Positions 18,370 to 27,053 of a stretch of DNA of 64,000 nucleotides are shown here, piece after piece. A program made the position numbers and the translations under genes. The stretch's first letter is position 1; each line of letters opens with the position of its first letter. The DNA is from GCA-2688265 sp964527395. GTDB lineage: Archaea; Nanobdellota; Nanobdellia; Woesearchaeales; GW2011-AR9. Under the pieces are notes generated by a model. That model was given only the letters and a program-made list of their open reading frames with translations, had not been told where the DNA came from and made no database searches. Location of the stretch: positions 1 through 64,000 of the forward strand of contig CAZGQD010000004.1 in NCBI GenBank assembly GCA_964527395.1. The letters are read 5' to 3'.

Positions 18370-19389
18370 ATGGATACCAAAGTTATAGTAGTTATAGTCA
18401 TATTCCACATAGCTGCAGCCCTCCTTCTCTATTCAATTTACCTTTTTATTAGGCAAGCTCAGAAAAAGCATCAGGAACAAATGCTTCTAAGCAACACAAC
18501 TCTTCCAGAAATCAACAAACCAAACAAAAAAACACCTGACCTTTCAAACAGCATTATCGATTCTGCTCTAGGTGCAGATTTAGTCCCTGAAACAATAAAC
18601 ACAAAGCAAAGCAAAAAAGAAAGAAAGTCAAGCCCTAACCCCATCAGAGTATCAAGTGACCACGAAGAAGCAAAACAGGCTCTAAGAGACGCAGAGCAGC
18701 TTAAAAGACATTGGGAAGAGGAAGACATCAAGATTGCGTACGACAAACAATTGAACCAGATAGAAGAACAGTTAGAATCCTTCTACAAAACTGAAAAATC
18801 ATACTTAAACAACCAAGCAAAGCAAGTAAACAAACAAAAAAGAACTATAAAAAACCAAAATAGAATAAAACAACAACAACAAGACATAATTCCAACAACC
18901 CATTTAAAATCAATTAACCAAGAAATCTATGAAGAAGAGTTAAGATGGATTTTAAGCGAATTACATATGCAAGCAACTGAACCACAAGAAACAGAAATAA
19001 GATCAAAAGAAGAAGAGTATGAATTACAACTAGAAGAAATAGAAGATAAGATAGAATCCTTAAGAGGTCAAAGAAAGTACACTAAAAGAGACAACTTAAA
19101 CGAACAGGACTGGCATTTAGATATTAAAGAAGACCTTCACACTCTTCATCAAGAAGCTTTACAAACAAAAAACAACAATACAAACAAACAAAAGTCCCAA
19201 AACAAACTCCTAAACAACTTAAAACAAAGATTCACTAAGGATCAAAGAAAAGACTTAGAACAAGAGGCAGTAAACTTGGTCTCAAAATTCGCTGACATTA
19301 TTGAAGCAGACCATCCAATCCCTGAAGACGATCTAACTACAATCAAAAAGCAACTACTAGATGTCCACAAACAGATCTGGCAAAAGTAA
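18370..19389 (+). CDS. Membrane-anchored Gln/Lys/Glu-rich coiled-coil protein
   Basis: A single N-terminal transmembrane segment (V-I-V-V-I-V-I-F-H-I-A-A-A-L-L-L-Y-S-I-Y) is followed by about 300 residues of charged, Gln-rich sequence with several predicted coiled coils (E-A-K-Q-A-L-R-D-A-E-Q-L-K; L-Q-L-E-E-I-E-D-K-I-E-S-L). No enzyme motif is visible. Codon 1 is ambiguous: GTG 18361, GTG 18367 and ATG 18370 are consecutive in-frame choices; ATG is taken. A cytoplasmic scaffold tethered to the membrane is a guess from topology only. Confidence 0.6.
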   Translation: MDTKVIVVIVIFHIAAALLLYSIYLFIRQAQKKHQEQMLLSNTTLPEINKPNKKTPDLSNSIIDSALGADLVPETINTKQSKKERKSSPNPIRVSSDHEEAKQALRDAEQLKRHWEEEDIKIAYDKQLNQIEEQLESFYKTEKSYLNNQAKQVNKQKRTIKNQNRIKQQQQDIIPTTHLKSINQEIYEEELRWILSELHMQATEPQETEIRSKEEEYELQLEEIEDKIESLRGQRKYTKRDNLNEQDWHLDIKEDLHTLHQEALQTKNNNTNKQKSQNKLLNNLKQRFTKDQRKDLEQEAVNLVSKFADIIEADHPIPEDDLTTIKKQLLDVHKQIWQK

Positions 19390-19466
19390 ACTCTCTTTTT
19401 CTAAATTCTAAATTTCTTTCAATTTTATACTAACTTAAACTTAATAATCTCTTCAATCACAAAAAG

Positions 19467-19506
19467 CGTTCAATACTAATGAATAAAACCGTTCAATACT
19501 AATGAA
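19467..19506. promoter_or_regulatory. 17-bp direct repeat upstream of the ATPase TATA box
   Basis: CGTTCAATACTAATGAA occurs at 19467-19483 and again, identically, at 19490-19506, a 23-bp period (about two DNA turns). The TATA box CTTTATAAATG follows directly at about 19510-19520, with ATG 19541 after it. Placement suggests an activator or repressor site for the downstream ATPase gene. Confidence 0.6.
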
Positions 19507-19540
19507 AACCTTTATAAATGAAAGCCAATATCATGTATAA

Positions 19541-20740
19541 ATGCTAAAAGAAACCATACAAAAGATAGTGCTCTCTCAAAAAAATGACTTAAAAACAAAG
19601 AAGAGCATTCAAAGATCTATTTTAAGCAAAATAAAGCTAAATTCTAGCCATATTAAGATAATTTCAGGTATTAGAAGAGCAGGAAAAAGCACCTTAATGA
19701 CCCAATTAATAAAAAAAACAACAAATTATCACCATTTAAATTTTGAAGATCCAAGATTAATAAATTTCAAATTCTCAGATTTCGAAAAGCTAAATGAAAT
19801 CTTTCAAGAAATATCTCCAAAAACAAACACTTATTTTTTTGATGAAATACAAAACATTCCTGATTGGGAAAGGCCAATTAGATACATGCACGATCAAGGC
19901 AAAAAAATAATCCTAACTGGTTCAAACGCATCTTTATTAAGCAAGGAATTAGGAACAAAACTAACTGGAAGACATTTAAGATTCGAACTTTTCCCTTTTT
20001 CTTTCGAAGAATACCTAACATATTTCAACAAAAAAAGGTCTCTCTCATCTTTCAAAAGATACTTCAAAGATGGCGGTTTTCCTGAATATCTAAAATCATA
20101 TGAATCAGAATTATTAATGGAGCTTTTTAATGACACTATTACAAGAGACATTATTGTTAGGCACAAAATCAGAGAACAAAATGAGATCAAAAGCTTAGCT
20201 ATTTATTTGCTAAGTAACATTTCATGTGAATTTTCCTTCAACAAACTAAAAAAGTTACTAAATTTAGGATCAGTAAACACTGTTATTTCTTACATCTCAT
20301 ATTTGGAGGATAGTTACTTAATTTTCACAATTCCTAAATTTGATTATTCATACAAAAAACAACTAGTCAATCCAAAAAAGGTCTACTCTATTGATCATGG
20401 TTTATCTAGAAATGTTTCAACATCTTTTTCTAAAAACGATGGCAGAATCTTAGAAAACATAGTCTTTCTTAGCTTAAGAAGAAAACACAAAGACATTTAT
20501 TATTTCAAAGACAAAGGCGAATGTGATTTTGTAATTAAAGAAGGCACTAAGATAACAAAAGCAATTCAAGTTTGCTTAAACATCAATGAAGATAACAAAG
20601 ACAGGGAAATAAACGGGCTTCTAGAAGCCATAAAAACATTCAAGCTAAAAGAAGGCTACATAATCACTTTAGATCAAGAAGACACTTTAACCTTCCAAAA
20701 CAAGAAGATAAACTTAATCCCTGCCCACAAATTTCTATAA
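19541..20740 (+). CDS. AAA_14/DUF4143 ATPase
   Basis: Walker A is G-I-R-R-A-G-K-S (43-50) and Walker B is Y-F-F-D-E (98-102), followed by I-I-L-T-G-S-N-A-S-L-L-S-K-E-L (sensor 1) and G-R-H-L-R-F-E-L-F-P-F-S-F-E-E-Y, the hallmarks of archaeal/bacterial AAA_14 ATPases. The C-terminal DUF4143 (about 200-399) includes an R-I-L-E-N-I-V-F-L ... E-C-D-F-V nuclease-like strand order. Function is poorly known. Many genomes carry several paralogues; another is at 30455-31834. Two 17-bp direct repeats precede its promoter. Confidence 0.92.
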   Translation: MLKETIQKIVLSQKNDLKTKKSIQRSILSKIKLNSSHIKIISGIRRAGKSTLMTQLIKKTTNYHHLNFEDPRLINFKFSDFEKLNEIFQEISPKTNTYFFDEIQNIPDWERPIRYMHDQGKKIILTGSNASLLSKELGTKLTGRHLRFELFPFSFEEYLTYFNKKRSLSSFKRYFKDGGFPEYLKSYESELLMELFNDTITRDIIVRHKIREQNEIKSLAIYLLSNISCEFSFNKLKKLLNLGSVNTVISYISYLEDSYLIFTIPKFDYSYKKQLVNPKKVYSIDHGLSRNVSTSFSKNDGRILENIVFLSLRRKHKDIYYFKDKGECDFVIKEGTKITKAIQVCLNINEDNKDREINGLLEAIKTFKLKEGYIITLDQEDTLTFQNKKINLIPAHKFL

Positions 20741-20830
20741 ACTTTTCTTTACCTAAATACTACAAAATAGTCTCTAAAACAAGCAGCTCCACCATAACCC
20801 TTATAACTACTACCAATTTCTCCTATAAAC

Positions 20831-21394
20831 ATGGAAGCAAATTTCAAACAGATGCAAAAAGAGCTAGCAACTTACGATAAATCTAGAGAAGAACTCATAA
20901 AAAAGTCCAGAGACGTTCTAAAAATGAGCAAACTAATCATTTACGCTGTTCACAAGGAAGAAATAAATAAAGCAGACAAACTAAGAAAAGACATTCAAAA
21001 AGAAAAACAAGCCTTAGACAAGATCACTAAAAAAGCTAAAGGCTTAGAGTTCGAGGGCAGTTATAAAGCCGCAGTCTCAGAGTACGTAGAGGCAATTCTA
21101 TATTTAGATTTCACCAAAACAGGCAAACTAACAAAAATCAACTGCAACCCAACCCATTACCTTCTAGGCCTTGCTGACTTACCTGGAGAATTGGTCAGAC
21201 GTGCAGTTTTCCAAGCCTCTAAAGGCAATTCACAAGAGGTAGAAAGAATCAGACAAATCACTGACAAAATCTACGGCGAGATGCTAAGTTTCAATTTCGG
21301 TAACGGCGAACTAAGAAAAAAGACCGACGGCATCAAGTACAGCTTACAAAAGTTAGAGAACCTACAGTTCGAGTTAGCCATAAGAAACAAATAA
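20831..21394 (+). CDS. Translin-family protein
   Basis: The 187-residue all-helical protein ends with the translin signature: H-Y-L-L-G-L-A-D-L-P-G-E-L-V-R-R-A-V, then I-Y-G-E-M-L-S-F-N-F-G-N-G-E-L-R-K-K-T-D-G-I-K-Y-S-L-Q-K-L-E. Translin proteins form octameric rings that bind single-stranded DNA or RNA; archaeal members have RNase activity in some cases. The start ATG 20831 follows a short AT-rich promoter. An RNA-processing role is inferred. Confidence 0.9.
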   Translation: MEANFKQMQKELATYDKSREELIKKSRDVLKMSKLIIYAVHKEEINKADKLRKDIQKEKQALDKITKKAKGLEFEGSYKAAVSEYVEAILYLDFTKTGKLTKINCNPTHYLLGLADLPGELVRRAVFQASKGNSQEVERIRQITDKIYGEMLSFNFGNGELRKKTDGIKYSLQKLENLQFELAIRNK

Positions 21395-21539
21395 GCCAGC
21401 ACCTACAGCACCAACACCTACAGCTCCACAAAAACATTATTTTTCTACTTCTATTTTTCCTACTTAAAATAAAGCACTAACAGCACTATCCACTCACTGG
21501 CACTGTCATTCAAAACAAGACCTAAACAACGAGCATTTT

Positions 21540-21890
21540 TTGAGCCTGTCTCAAAAAATAGTACGCGAAGTGGTCACGCTTGCAATAAGTCTGATAGTGC
21601 GAAACAAAAGGAAGAAAATAATTCCTTTCTTTTCTAAAAAGAAGACCATTTTGACCTTTAAATCAAAAAAGAAGGCCATTTTAGCCGATTTAGCCAAAAA
21701 AAAGCCCAAAATGACCGCTAAATGCCAAAAGAAGCCAATTTTAACCGTTAGAGCCAAAAAGAAGCTAGTTTCTACCGATTCAAGCCAAAAGAAGGTCATT
21801 TTTACCGTTAGAGGTGAAAAGAAGGCAAATATTATCGATCTAGCCAAAATCCAGCCCATTTTGGCCGATTTAAGAATAAAATATAATTAA
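21540..21890 (+). CDS. Doubtful ORF built from eight decapeptide repeats
   Basis: An open frame beginning at TTG 21540 covers eight 30-bp repeats, giving decapeptides of the form K-K-K-x-I-L-x-x-x-x. It has no ATG, no ribosome binding site and no good TATA box. It is highly basic. The repeat length keeps every copy in frame, which is automatic for a 30-bp unit. It could be a disordered basic protein or simply a non-coding minisatellite; the second is slightly favoured. Confidence 0.25.
   Translation: MSLSQKIVREVVTLAISLIVRNKRKKIIPFFSKKKTILTFKSKKKAILADLAKKKPKMTAKCQKKPILTVRAKKKLVSTDSSQKKVIFTVRGEKKANIIDLAKIQPILADLRIKYN
21636..21875. repeat. Eight tandem imperfect 30-bp repeats
   Basis: Eight contiguous 30-bp units start at 21636, 21666, 21696, 21726, 21756, 21786, 21816 and 21846. 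Consensus is roughly AAAAAGAAG followed by CCATTTTAACC and GATTTAGCC. Copies differ at several positions, more between copies 3, 5 and 7 than between copies 2, 4 and 6. There are no spacers, so it is not a CRISPR array. The array lies in the 516-bp interval between translin and the next gene. Confidence 0.85.
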
Positions 21891-21910
21891 AAGAAAAATA
21901 ATATCAAAGC

Positions 21911-23581
21911 CTAAGCAACTGCCTTCCAAAGAATTCTCTGTTCACTTCTGCCTTGAGGTGATGAGTTCTGTTCACCAACATCTCCAAAAGGTTCTAAATT
22001 GACCTTTGTCATTCCTAAACCACTTTTGTTATGATAAGAAATAACTCCCTCACCTACATAATCAAAGTTTGATATTAAATTCCAGTCATCATTTACAGTA
22101 ATATATTCAACTCCTGCCTCAATAGCTTCAGGAACAATTGAATCTAAGATAGCTTGAGTCCCAGCTTCCCAATTTCCTCTTTTAGGAATCTGAATTGCAT
22201 CTAAGTGCCAAACTTTTCTTCCATCCTCATAATTTTTAGTTTCAAACAAATAAACTGATCCAATTGCTTCAGCATCAGCTTCAGGTCTAACTTTTACATT
22301 GTGCACAGTAGGCATATAAAACGGTAGTGGTTTTCCTTCAGTACAATCGCCAACTAATTTTCCAGGATCTTTATCTTCCTGAACATTTGCTCTTCCATCT
22401 AGATACAAACTAACCATCTCTGCAGCAGAACTTGATGAAATACACTCTTGCATTTTCCTAAAATAATTTGCTACATTAGATCCAACAACTTCATACATTG
22501 AAATATAATCTTTCATAGCCTCAATCAATCCTTGCTGTATCTTTAGATCTGCTTTAGCTTCCTTTAACTGAGTTGAAATAGCACGTTTTTCTTCAACAGT
22601 CTTACCTTTCATTTGTTTTCCCAAAATTTTCTGGAGGGTAAATCCAGGTAAATCTGATTTACGAACATTCCCTAAGTACTGTCTTAATGAATCAATACTT
22701 TCGCAATCTCTTGCACCTTGAGCAATGTCATCCAAACCTTTGTCAGCTAAATAAGCTGGGAGAACTTCTAACAATACATCTGCTAATGAAAGTCTTTCAT
22801 CTAAAATACGTGAAGCAATTGGAGATAATGGTATCTCTCTATTTTCTTTATAATCATAACATCTCTCTTTAAGATCTTCTTTCCAGACAAGATTCTCTGA
22901 CTTATCTTTTAAAACTTCATCAAATGCTTTTCTAAACAAAGGAGAATCTAAAACTTTACTTCTAGAATTTTCCAAAGAGTCATATGCCTCTTTGATTACA
23001 TTTTTAGTCAATTCACTAGACACTCCAGTTACAAACGAACATTTTGTTTCCACTTCTTCATATTTTTGTAATTCAAAAAAAGGGTCATACCATCCTAATG
23101 AATCACTTATACCTTCAATTATAGAATGAACTTCATATTGATTAAAACCAAGTCCATTCTGCATAAATCCCTTAAGATTTTCTCTAAAATCAATCAAATA
23201 TTCTAAACTATTTTCAAAAAAGTCTAATGGGGAATTATACATAAAATTATACGTGTCATATGTTCTTTCTCTTTTATCATATTTACCATCAAAAAAGACT
23301 CTTCTTAAATGCACAAATCTATTAACTCTATCTTGTGAGATATAGCTAAAATCAATGTCATTCAATGGCACACTTGCTGGTAAAACCCCAAAAATTGCTT
23401 TCCCAGAAAATCCACCAACTCTTCTAGTTTCTTCTTCCACTTGTTTCTCTAACTTAGAAACAGGAAGGATTTCAACTCCACCATCTCTTTCAACACGAGC
23501 CATACCAATAGCTGCTAAATCTGCTTCAGGAATATCTCCCATTCCACCATATTGATCTAATAATGTAAATAAATCTGCCAT
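21911..23581 (-). CDS. Large hypothetical protein, about 556 aa
   Basis: No family recognised. ATG 23581 (M-A-D-L-F-T-L-L-D-Q) is chosen because the minus-strand TATA (GGTTTATAAATG, about 23602-23613) places transcription start there; an upstream in-frame start at 23605 would overlap the TATA box. The middle is helical. The C-terminal 150 residues are mixed alpha/beta, with D-G-R-A-N-V-Q-E-D-K-D-P-G-K-L-V-G-D-C-T and G-S-V-Y-L-F-E-T then W-H-L-D-A-I-Q-I-P, and look like a compact enzyme-like domain. Soluble, no signal peptide. Confidence 0.6.
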   Translation of the reverse strand: MADLFTLLDQYGGMGDIPEADLAAIGMARVERDGGVEILPVSKLEKQVEEETRRVGGFSGKAIFGVLPASVPLNDIDFSYISQDRVNRFVHLRRVFFDGKYDKRERTYDTYNFMYNSPLDFFENSLEYLIDFRENLKGFMQNGLGFNQYEVHSIIEGISDSLGWYDPFFELQKYEEVETKCSFVTGVSSELTKNVIKEAYDSLENSRSKVLDSPLFRKAFDEVLKDKSENLVWKEDLKERCYDYKENREIPLSPIASRILDERLSLADVLLEVLPAYLADKGLDDIAQGARDCESIDSLRQYLGNVRKSDLPGFTLQKILGKQMKGKTVEEKRAISTQLKEAKADLKIQQGLIEAMKDYISMYEVVGSNVANYFRKMQECISSSSAAEMVSLYLDGRANVQEDKDPGKLVGDCTEGKPLPFYMPTVHNVKVRPEADAEAIGSVYLFETKNYEDGRKVWHLDAIQIPKRGNWEAGTQAILDSIVPEAIEAGVEYITVNDDWNLISNFDYVGEGVISYHNKSGLGMTKVNLEPFGDVGEQNSSPQGRSEQRILWKAVA

Positions 23582-23684
23582 ATACACTCCAAAAACAACC
23601 CTCATTTATAAACCCCACTATAAAATAACTACTTCCAAGTAACAAACCAAAAAGCTTTTAAATAAGCCCTCTATCTAACACCTT

Positions 23685-24317
23685 ATGAAGATCCTAGCAC
23701 TATCAGATATCCACAGAGACATTAGTTTCATCAAAGATATGGCCAAGAAAGGCAAAGAAAGTAATGTCGATCTAGTTATTCTAGCAGGAGACTTAGCTGA
23801 TGATCATGGTAGAATTGATGGTATGATCGGTCCATTTAAAGAACAAAACTTAGATGTAGCTATCCTCCCAGGTAACCACGAGGGACTCAGTGAGACTTAC
23901 TTTCTAACAAATCATTACAATATTAAACATCTTCACGGAAAAACAATCAAACATGGTAAAATTGGCATTTTTGGTTGTGGTTATGCTGATGTTGGTGTAC
24001 ACCAATTAACAGAGCAAGAATTCTTTCAAACTCTAAAAGACACTCATAAAGAGCTAGATGATTGTGAACACAAAATCATGGTTAGCCACGTTCAACCTTC
24101 TGATTCTATTTTAGGCATTGGCATCTGGCCAGGCAGTACTGGTGTTAGAAAAGCCGTTGAAGAACTTCAACCAAGTTTACACATTTGCGGCCACATCCAT
24201 GAGACTCACGGTATGGAAGACAGAATCAAAAACACTAGAATTATAAATGTAGGAAAGACAGGTACTCTAATCGAAATCAACGAAGAAAATGGAGAACACA
24301 AACTGTCCAGACTGTAA
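23685..24317 (+). CDS. Calcineurin-like metallophosphoesterase
   Basis: All five metal-binding blocks of the family are present: D-I-H (8-10), G-D (35-36), G-N-H-E (63-66), a late S-H-V-Q, and G-H-I-H-E-T-H-G. At 210 residues it is a stand-alone single-domain phosphoesterase. Substrate unknown; archaeal relatives hydrolyse phosphodiesters or phosphomonoesters with Mn2+ or similar ions. A TATA-like CTTTTAAATAAG is about 30 bp before ATG 23685. A 41-residue zinc-ribbon gene overlaps its 3' end by 29 bp in another frame. Confidence 0.92.
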   Translation: MKILALSDIHRDISFIKDMAKKGKESNVDLVILAGDLADDHGRIDGMIGPFKEQNLDVAILPGNHEGLSETYFLTNHYNIKHLHGKTIKHGKIGIFGCGYADVGVHQLTEQEFFQTLKDTHKELDDCEHKIMVSHVQPSDSILGIGIWPGSTGVRKAVEELQPSLHICGHIHETHGMEDRIKNTRIINVGKTGTLIEINEENGEHKLSRL

Positions 24318-24414
24318 AAAGCTACTACATCAAGGTCAACATAGGTTTAAAGATGGCTTATATAAGGTTAGATACTGTAAAGCCTGCGGCTACAGAAGCG
24401 AAGTAGGTATCTAA
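24289..24414 (+). CDS. Small zinc-ribbon protein, 41 aa
   Basis: This short ORF overlaps the phosphoesterase gene by 29 bp in the +1 frame. It encodes C-P-D-C at residues 6-9 and C-K-A-C-G near the end, separated by about 20 residues, which is a classical zinc ribbon. Overlap and shared strand imply translational coupling. Small zinc ribbons of this type often bind nucleic acid or ribosomes; the exact partner is unknown. Confidence 0.65.
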   Translation: MENTNCPDCKKLLHQGQHRFKDGLYKVRYCKACGYRSEVGI

Positions 24415-24439
24415 AAGAAACAAGAAATTCAAGAACCTT

Positions 24440-24697
24440 CTAAGCTCCATTAGCTTTCAGAGTTTCATAAAGTCCACTAAGAGCATCTGTTCCCGGTTGC
24501 AGATCATCGATATCAAAAGCATACTCATTCTTAGTTGTTCTAAGTTGCCCATCGTCTCCTCTATAAACTGCTTTTCCTTGAACATAAAATTCCTCTCCAG
24601 GAACCATCTTAGGAACAACTAAACCTAAAGCAACAATAGTTTCTACTCCATCAGTAAGTGAGGTATGTGTATGAAATGGGACATATTCTATAGTCAT
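24440..24697 (-). CDS. Hypothetical protein, about 85 aa
   Basis: Unrecognised acidic protein beginning M-T-I-E-Y-V-P-F-H-T-H-T-S-L-T. The ATG at 24697 is chosen because the minus-strand TATA (CTTTTTAAATAG, about 24718-24730) lies at the leaderless distance; the longer ORF start at 24748 lies upstream of that TATA. The His-x-His near the N-terminus may be a coincidence. Confidence 0.5.
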   Translation of the reverse strand: MTIEYVPFHTHTSLTDGVETIVALGLVVPKMVPGEEFYVQGKAVYRGDDGQLRTTKNEYAFDIDDLQPGTDALSGLYETLKANGA

Positions 24698-24797
24698 AAA
24701 ACTCTCAAGCAAATTTCTATTTAAAAAGCCTTTGAAATAAAAAACCACTTCTACGAATAAAAGCTTTATAAAAACGCCTTAAAAACACATAAATGCT

Positions 24798-25247
24798 ATG
24801 GAACGAAGACCACCAAGAAGATTAAGGCAACCAAGACAAGTCAATCCTGCAATTAATACTCAGTTAAATCAAGACAGACTTCTATTTGTCCCACAAAGTT
24901 TTTTTAACCCTGGAGCTGATATTCCCACAAACCCAACAAACCATTCTGTGGCTGTTTTATATGATGTTTTGTTAAAATTCCCAGAAAAAGAATATGGTTT
25001 TGGAGACTTAGTCCTAGGAGTTATAGAAAATAGAAACCAAAGAGCAATTAGACTCACAAGAAGAATCCACCAAGGAAGAAACTTAGGTTTAGAAAGGATC
25101 TGGGCTGCTGCTAATGACCCAATTATTCCAGAAAACAGCCAAGAAATTGCAGATTACAGAATATGGCACTTGGAAAGTTATGGACAAGTCTTCCCAATGC
25201 AATATAATGGATCACTTTGGGAAGCTCAAGGCTCAGTATTAGTTTAG
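24798..25247 (+). CDS. Hypothetical protein, paralogue of the next gene
   Basis: The 149-residue protein shares a fold-defining set of blocks with the product of 25339-25806: L-x-V-P-x-S-F-x-N-P, V-L-Y-D, E-Y-G-F-G-D-L-V-L-G, I-P-E-N-S-x-x-I-x-D-Y-R-x-W, and Q-Y-N-G-S-L-W-E. The family is not recognised. The N-terminus is an Arg/Pro-rich basic tail that the neighbour lacks. Its own TATA-like CTTTATAAAAACG is about 27 bp before ATG 24798. Tandem gene duplication followed by divergence is the simplest origin. Confidence 0.65.
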   Translation: MERRPPRRLRQPRQVNPAINTQLNQDRLLFVPQSFFNPGADIPTNPTNHSVAVLYDVLLKFPEKEYGFGDLVLGVIENRNQRAIRLTRRIHQGRNLGLERIWAAANDPIIPENSQEIADYRIWHLESYGQVFPMQYNGSLWEAQGSVLV

Positions 25248-25338
25248 TAAGACAGTTTAACAGATTTATATCACTTAAAATAGAATCACTTCAAATTTCT
25301 CCAAATCATTTAAAAAACAGCTTTAATTATTAACAATT

Positions 25339-25806
25339 ATGAGACCTGCTTTATTTAGTCAAAATCCAGAAGAAATGAATCAGAGAGCTTTAATTGTTCC
25401 AGAATCCTTCTATAATCCACTAGAAGTAACTCCAGAACAAAGAGTTCTAGTCTTATATGATGCCTTTTCTTTGCATAGGGAAGAAGATTATGTTCTAGGT
25501 GATATTGTTTTTGGAGCTGTATCTCCAGAGGAAATTAATTCTTTAAGAGCTAGGTTAGATCACAAAACAAATGTCAGTTTAGCCGATAGGATTGGTTATG
25601 AAAGAATTTTGGAAGAATCAACAGTTCCAGATATCCCTAATAATTCCAGAATAGATGATTATAGGGTTTGGCAGCAAACATCAACAGGGTTATTAATCCC
25701 CAAGCAGTACAATGGATCATTTTGGGAAATACAAGAGACAATTGAAATGAATAATTTGATGGTATCTTTGATCTCTTATGCTAGTTTTTGCGTTCCACCA
25801 AAGTAA
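25339..25806 (+). CDS. Hypothetical protein, paralogue of the preceding gene
   Basis: This is the second copy of the duplicated family (see the preceding gene for shared blocks). It keeps R-V-L-V-L-Y-D, E-D-Y-V-L-G-D-I-V-F-G, N-N-S-R-I-D-D-Y-R-V-W and Q-Y-N-G-S-F-W-E, then adds about 20 hydrophobic residues at the C-terminus that reach into the convergent gene by 31 bp. The extra tail may reflect loss of an earlier stop codon. No function proposed. Confidence 0.65.
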   Translation: MRPALFSQNPEEMNQRALIVPESFYNPLEVTPEQRVLVLYDAFSLHREEDYVLGDIVFGAVSPEEINSLRARLDHKTNVSLADRIGYERILEESTVPDIPNNSRIDDYRVWQQTSTGLLIPKQYNGSFWEIQETIEMNNLMVSLISYASFCVPPK

Positions 25807-26936
25807 CCATATACACTACAATATTCCCAAATTAACCTTGTTTTTCTCTTACGTTTAAGTTTTGTAATGATTTTTGATATGTCAGTATCATTTGTTAATA
25901 TTACAACAAACTTTTCTTTTCTTAACAAACGGCTTACAAGAGCTAAAATTCTCACATCTGCTCCTTTCAAAAATTTATTTTTTTCAATTTCTTCTTTTTC
26001 AGCTCCTCTTCCAACTTTCAAATCTAATAAACCTAAAAATAAGCCTTTCTCCTCAGTAGTTGGTCTAATTCCTTTACTAACAGAAGTTCTTTGAAAATAT
26101 CTTAAACTGGAAGAAGATATCAGTGGCTTATGATGAGATTTCCCTTTATGTGTTAATTCTTTTACAACAGATTTAAGCAAAATCTTTTCTCCATCTATAG
26201 AAAACAACAATCTAACTTGACTTTTCATGTTTTTTTCTCTATCTGATTCAAGATATTTCAAAAAAGAGCTATCATAAATATAACAAATATCTTTCCCATT
26301 AATTATCCTTATGTCAACGTCATCTAGTCTAACTGTTGAAGCAAACATCAAATTTTTCAATACATCAGTCAAGATTTCTTCTTTTTTTGAAGAGAAATAA
26401 TCTTGCATATCTTTAATTAAAGCAAGGTAACCAATTATTGTTAATTTTTTTGCTCTATTTTTGATATATGTATAGAAATATTTTTGAAAATCTTCTGTTT
26501 TCACTTCATGAAAATATTTTTTAACTTCTAAAAATTCTTTTAAAGAACCATTCTGGAAAGAAAATTCAGCCATAAAAAAATCATCATATTTATCTAGTTT
26601 CTCCTTAAATTCAGCAATAATTTTATGGTATTTTCTAGGAATTTTATTTGCAAAGGTATTCAATGCACTTTTAACTCTCTTAACTCTAATGCTTGTTCTA
26701 TTTTGCTTCCTAATTAAATCTTTAACATACTTTGGTAAATGCTTCCTAATAATCCTAGACTTATCTGAAATTTTAAGCTTCCCTGCACGTATTTGCTTAT
26801 TTATCGCTGGAATATTTACTCTTGCAAAACTAAGGATTGCATTTAAGGAAGAATATTGGTTTAAAACTGCATGCTCCAAATTTTGAATAGATTCAATCAT
26901 TTTCATATGATTTTTTTCAAAAACTCTTTCTGGCAT
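25776..26936 (-). CDS. Hypothetical protein with C-terminal PIN-like nuclease domain
   Basis: The N-terminal 200 residues are basic and helical, without a recognised family. The C-terminal part has PIN-domain signatures in order: Y-D-S-S-F-L-K-Y-L, L-L-F-S-I-D-G-E-K ... V-V-K-E-L-T-H, K-G-A-D-V-R-I-L-A-L-V, and V-V-I-L-T-N-D-T-D-I, giving the usual four acidic residues (D, E, D, D). PIN domains are Mg2+-dependent ribonucleases. ATG 26936 (M-P-E-R-V-F) is chosen because of the minus-strand TATA near 26962-26972. There is no adjacent antitoxin, and at 386 residues the protein is too long for a VapC toxin. Confidence 0.65.
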   Translation of the reverse strand: MPERVFEKNHMKMIESIQNLEHAVLNQYSSLNAILSFARVNIPAINKQIRAGKLKISDKSRIIRKHLPKYVKDLIRKQNRTSIRVKRVKSALNTFANKIPRKYHKIIAEFKEKLDKYDDFFMAEFSFQNGSLKEFLEVKKYFHEVKTEDFQKYFYTYIKNRAKKLTIIGYLALIKDMQDYFSSKKEEILTDVLKNLMFASTVRLDDVDIRIINGKDICYIYDSSFLKYLESDREKNMKSQVRLLFSIDGEKILLKSVVKELTHKGKSHHKPLISSSSLRYFQRTSVSKGIRPTTEEKGLFLGLLDLKVGRGAEKEEIEKNKFLKGADVRILALVSRLLRKEKFVVILTNDTDISKIITKLKRKRKTRLIWEYCSVYGYFGGTQKLA

Positions 26937-27053
26937 ATAACTAAACAAAAAAACCAAGAATATAAACCTTACCAATCACTTAACATGTCAAAGCAACAAT
27001 TAATTAGTAGAATTAAACACAAAAAGTAAAGTAAAACAAAAACAACCAAACCT

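Noticed and set aside
21636..21875. CRISPR array
   Set aside because: The 30-bp units are contiguous with no spacers between them and are themselves divergent; no cas genes are near.
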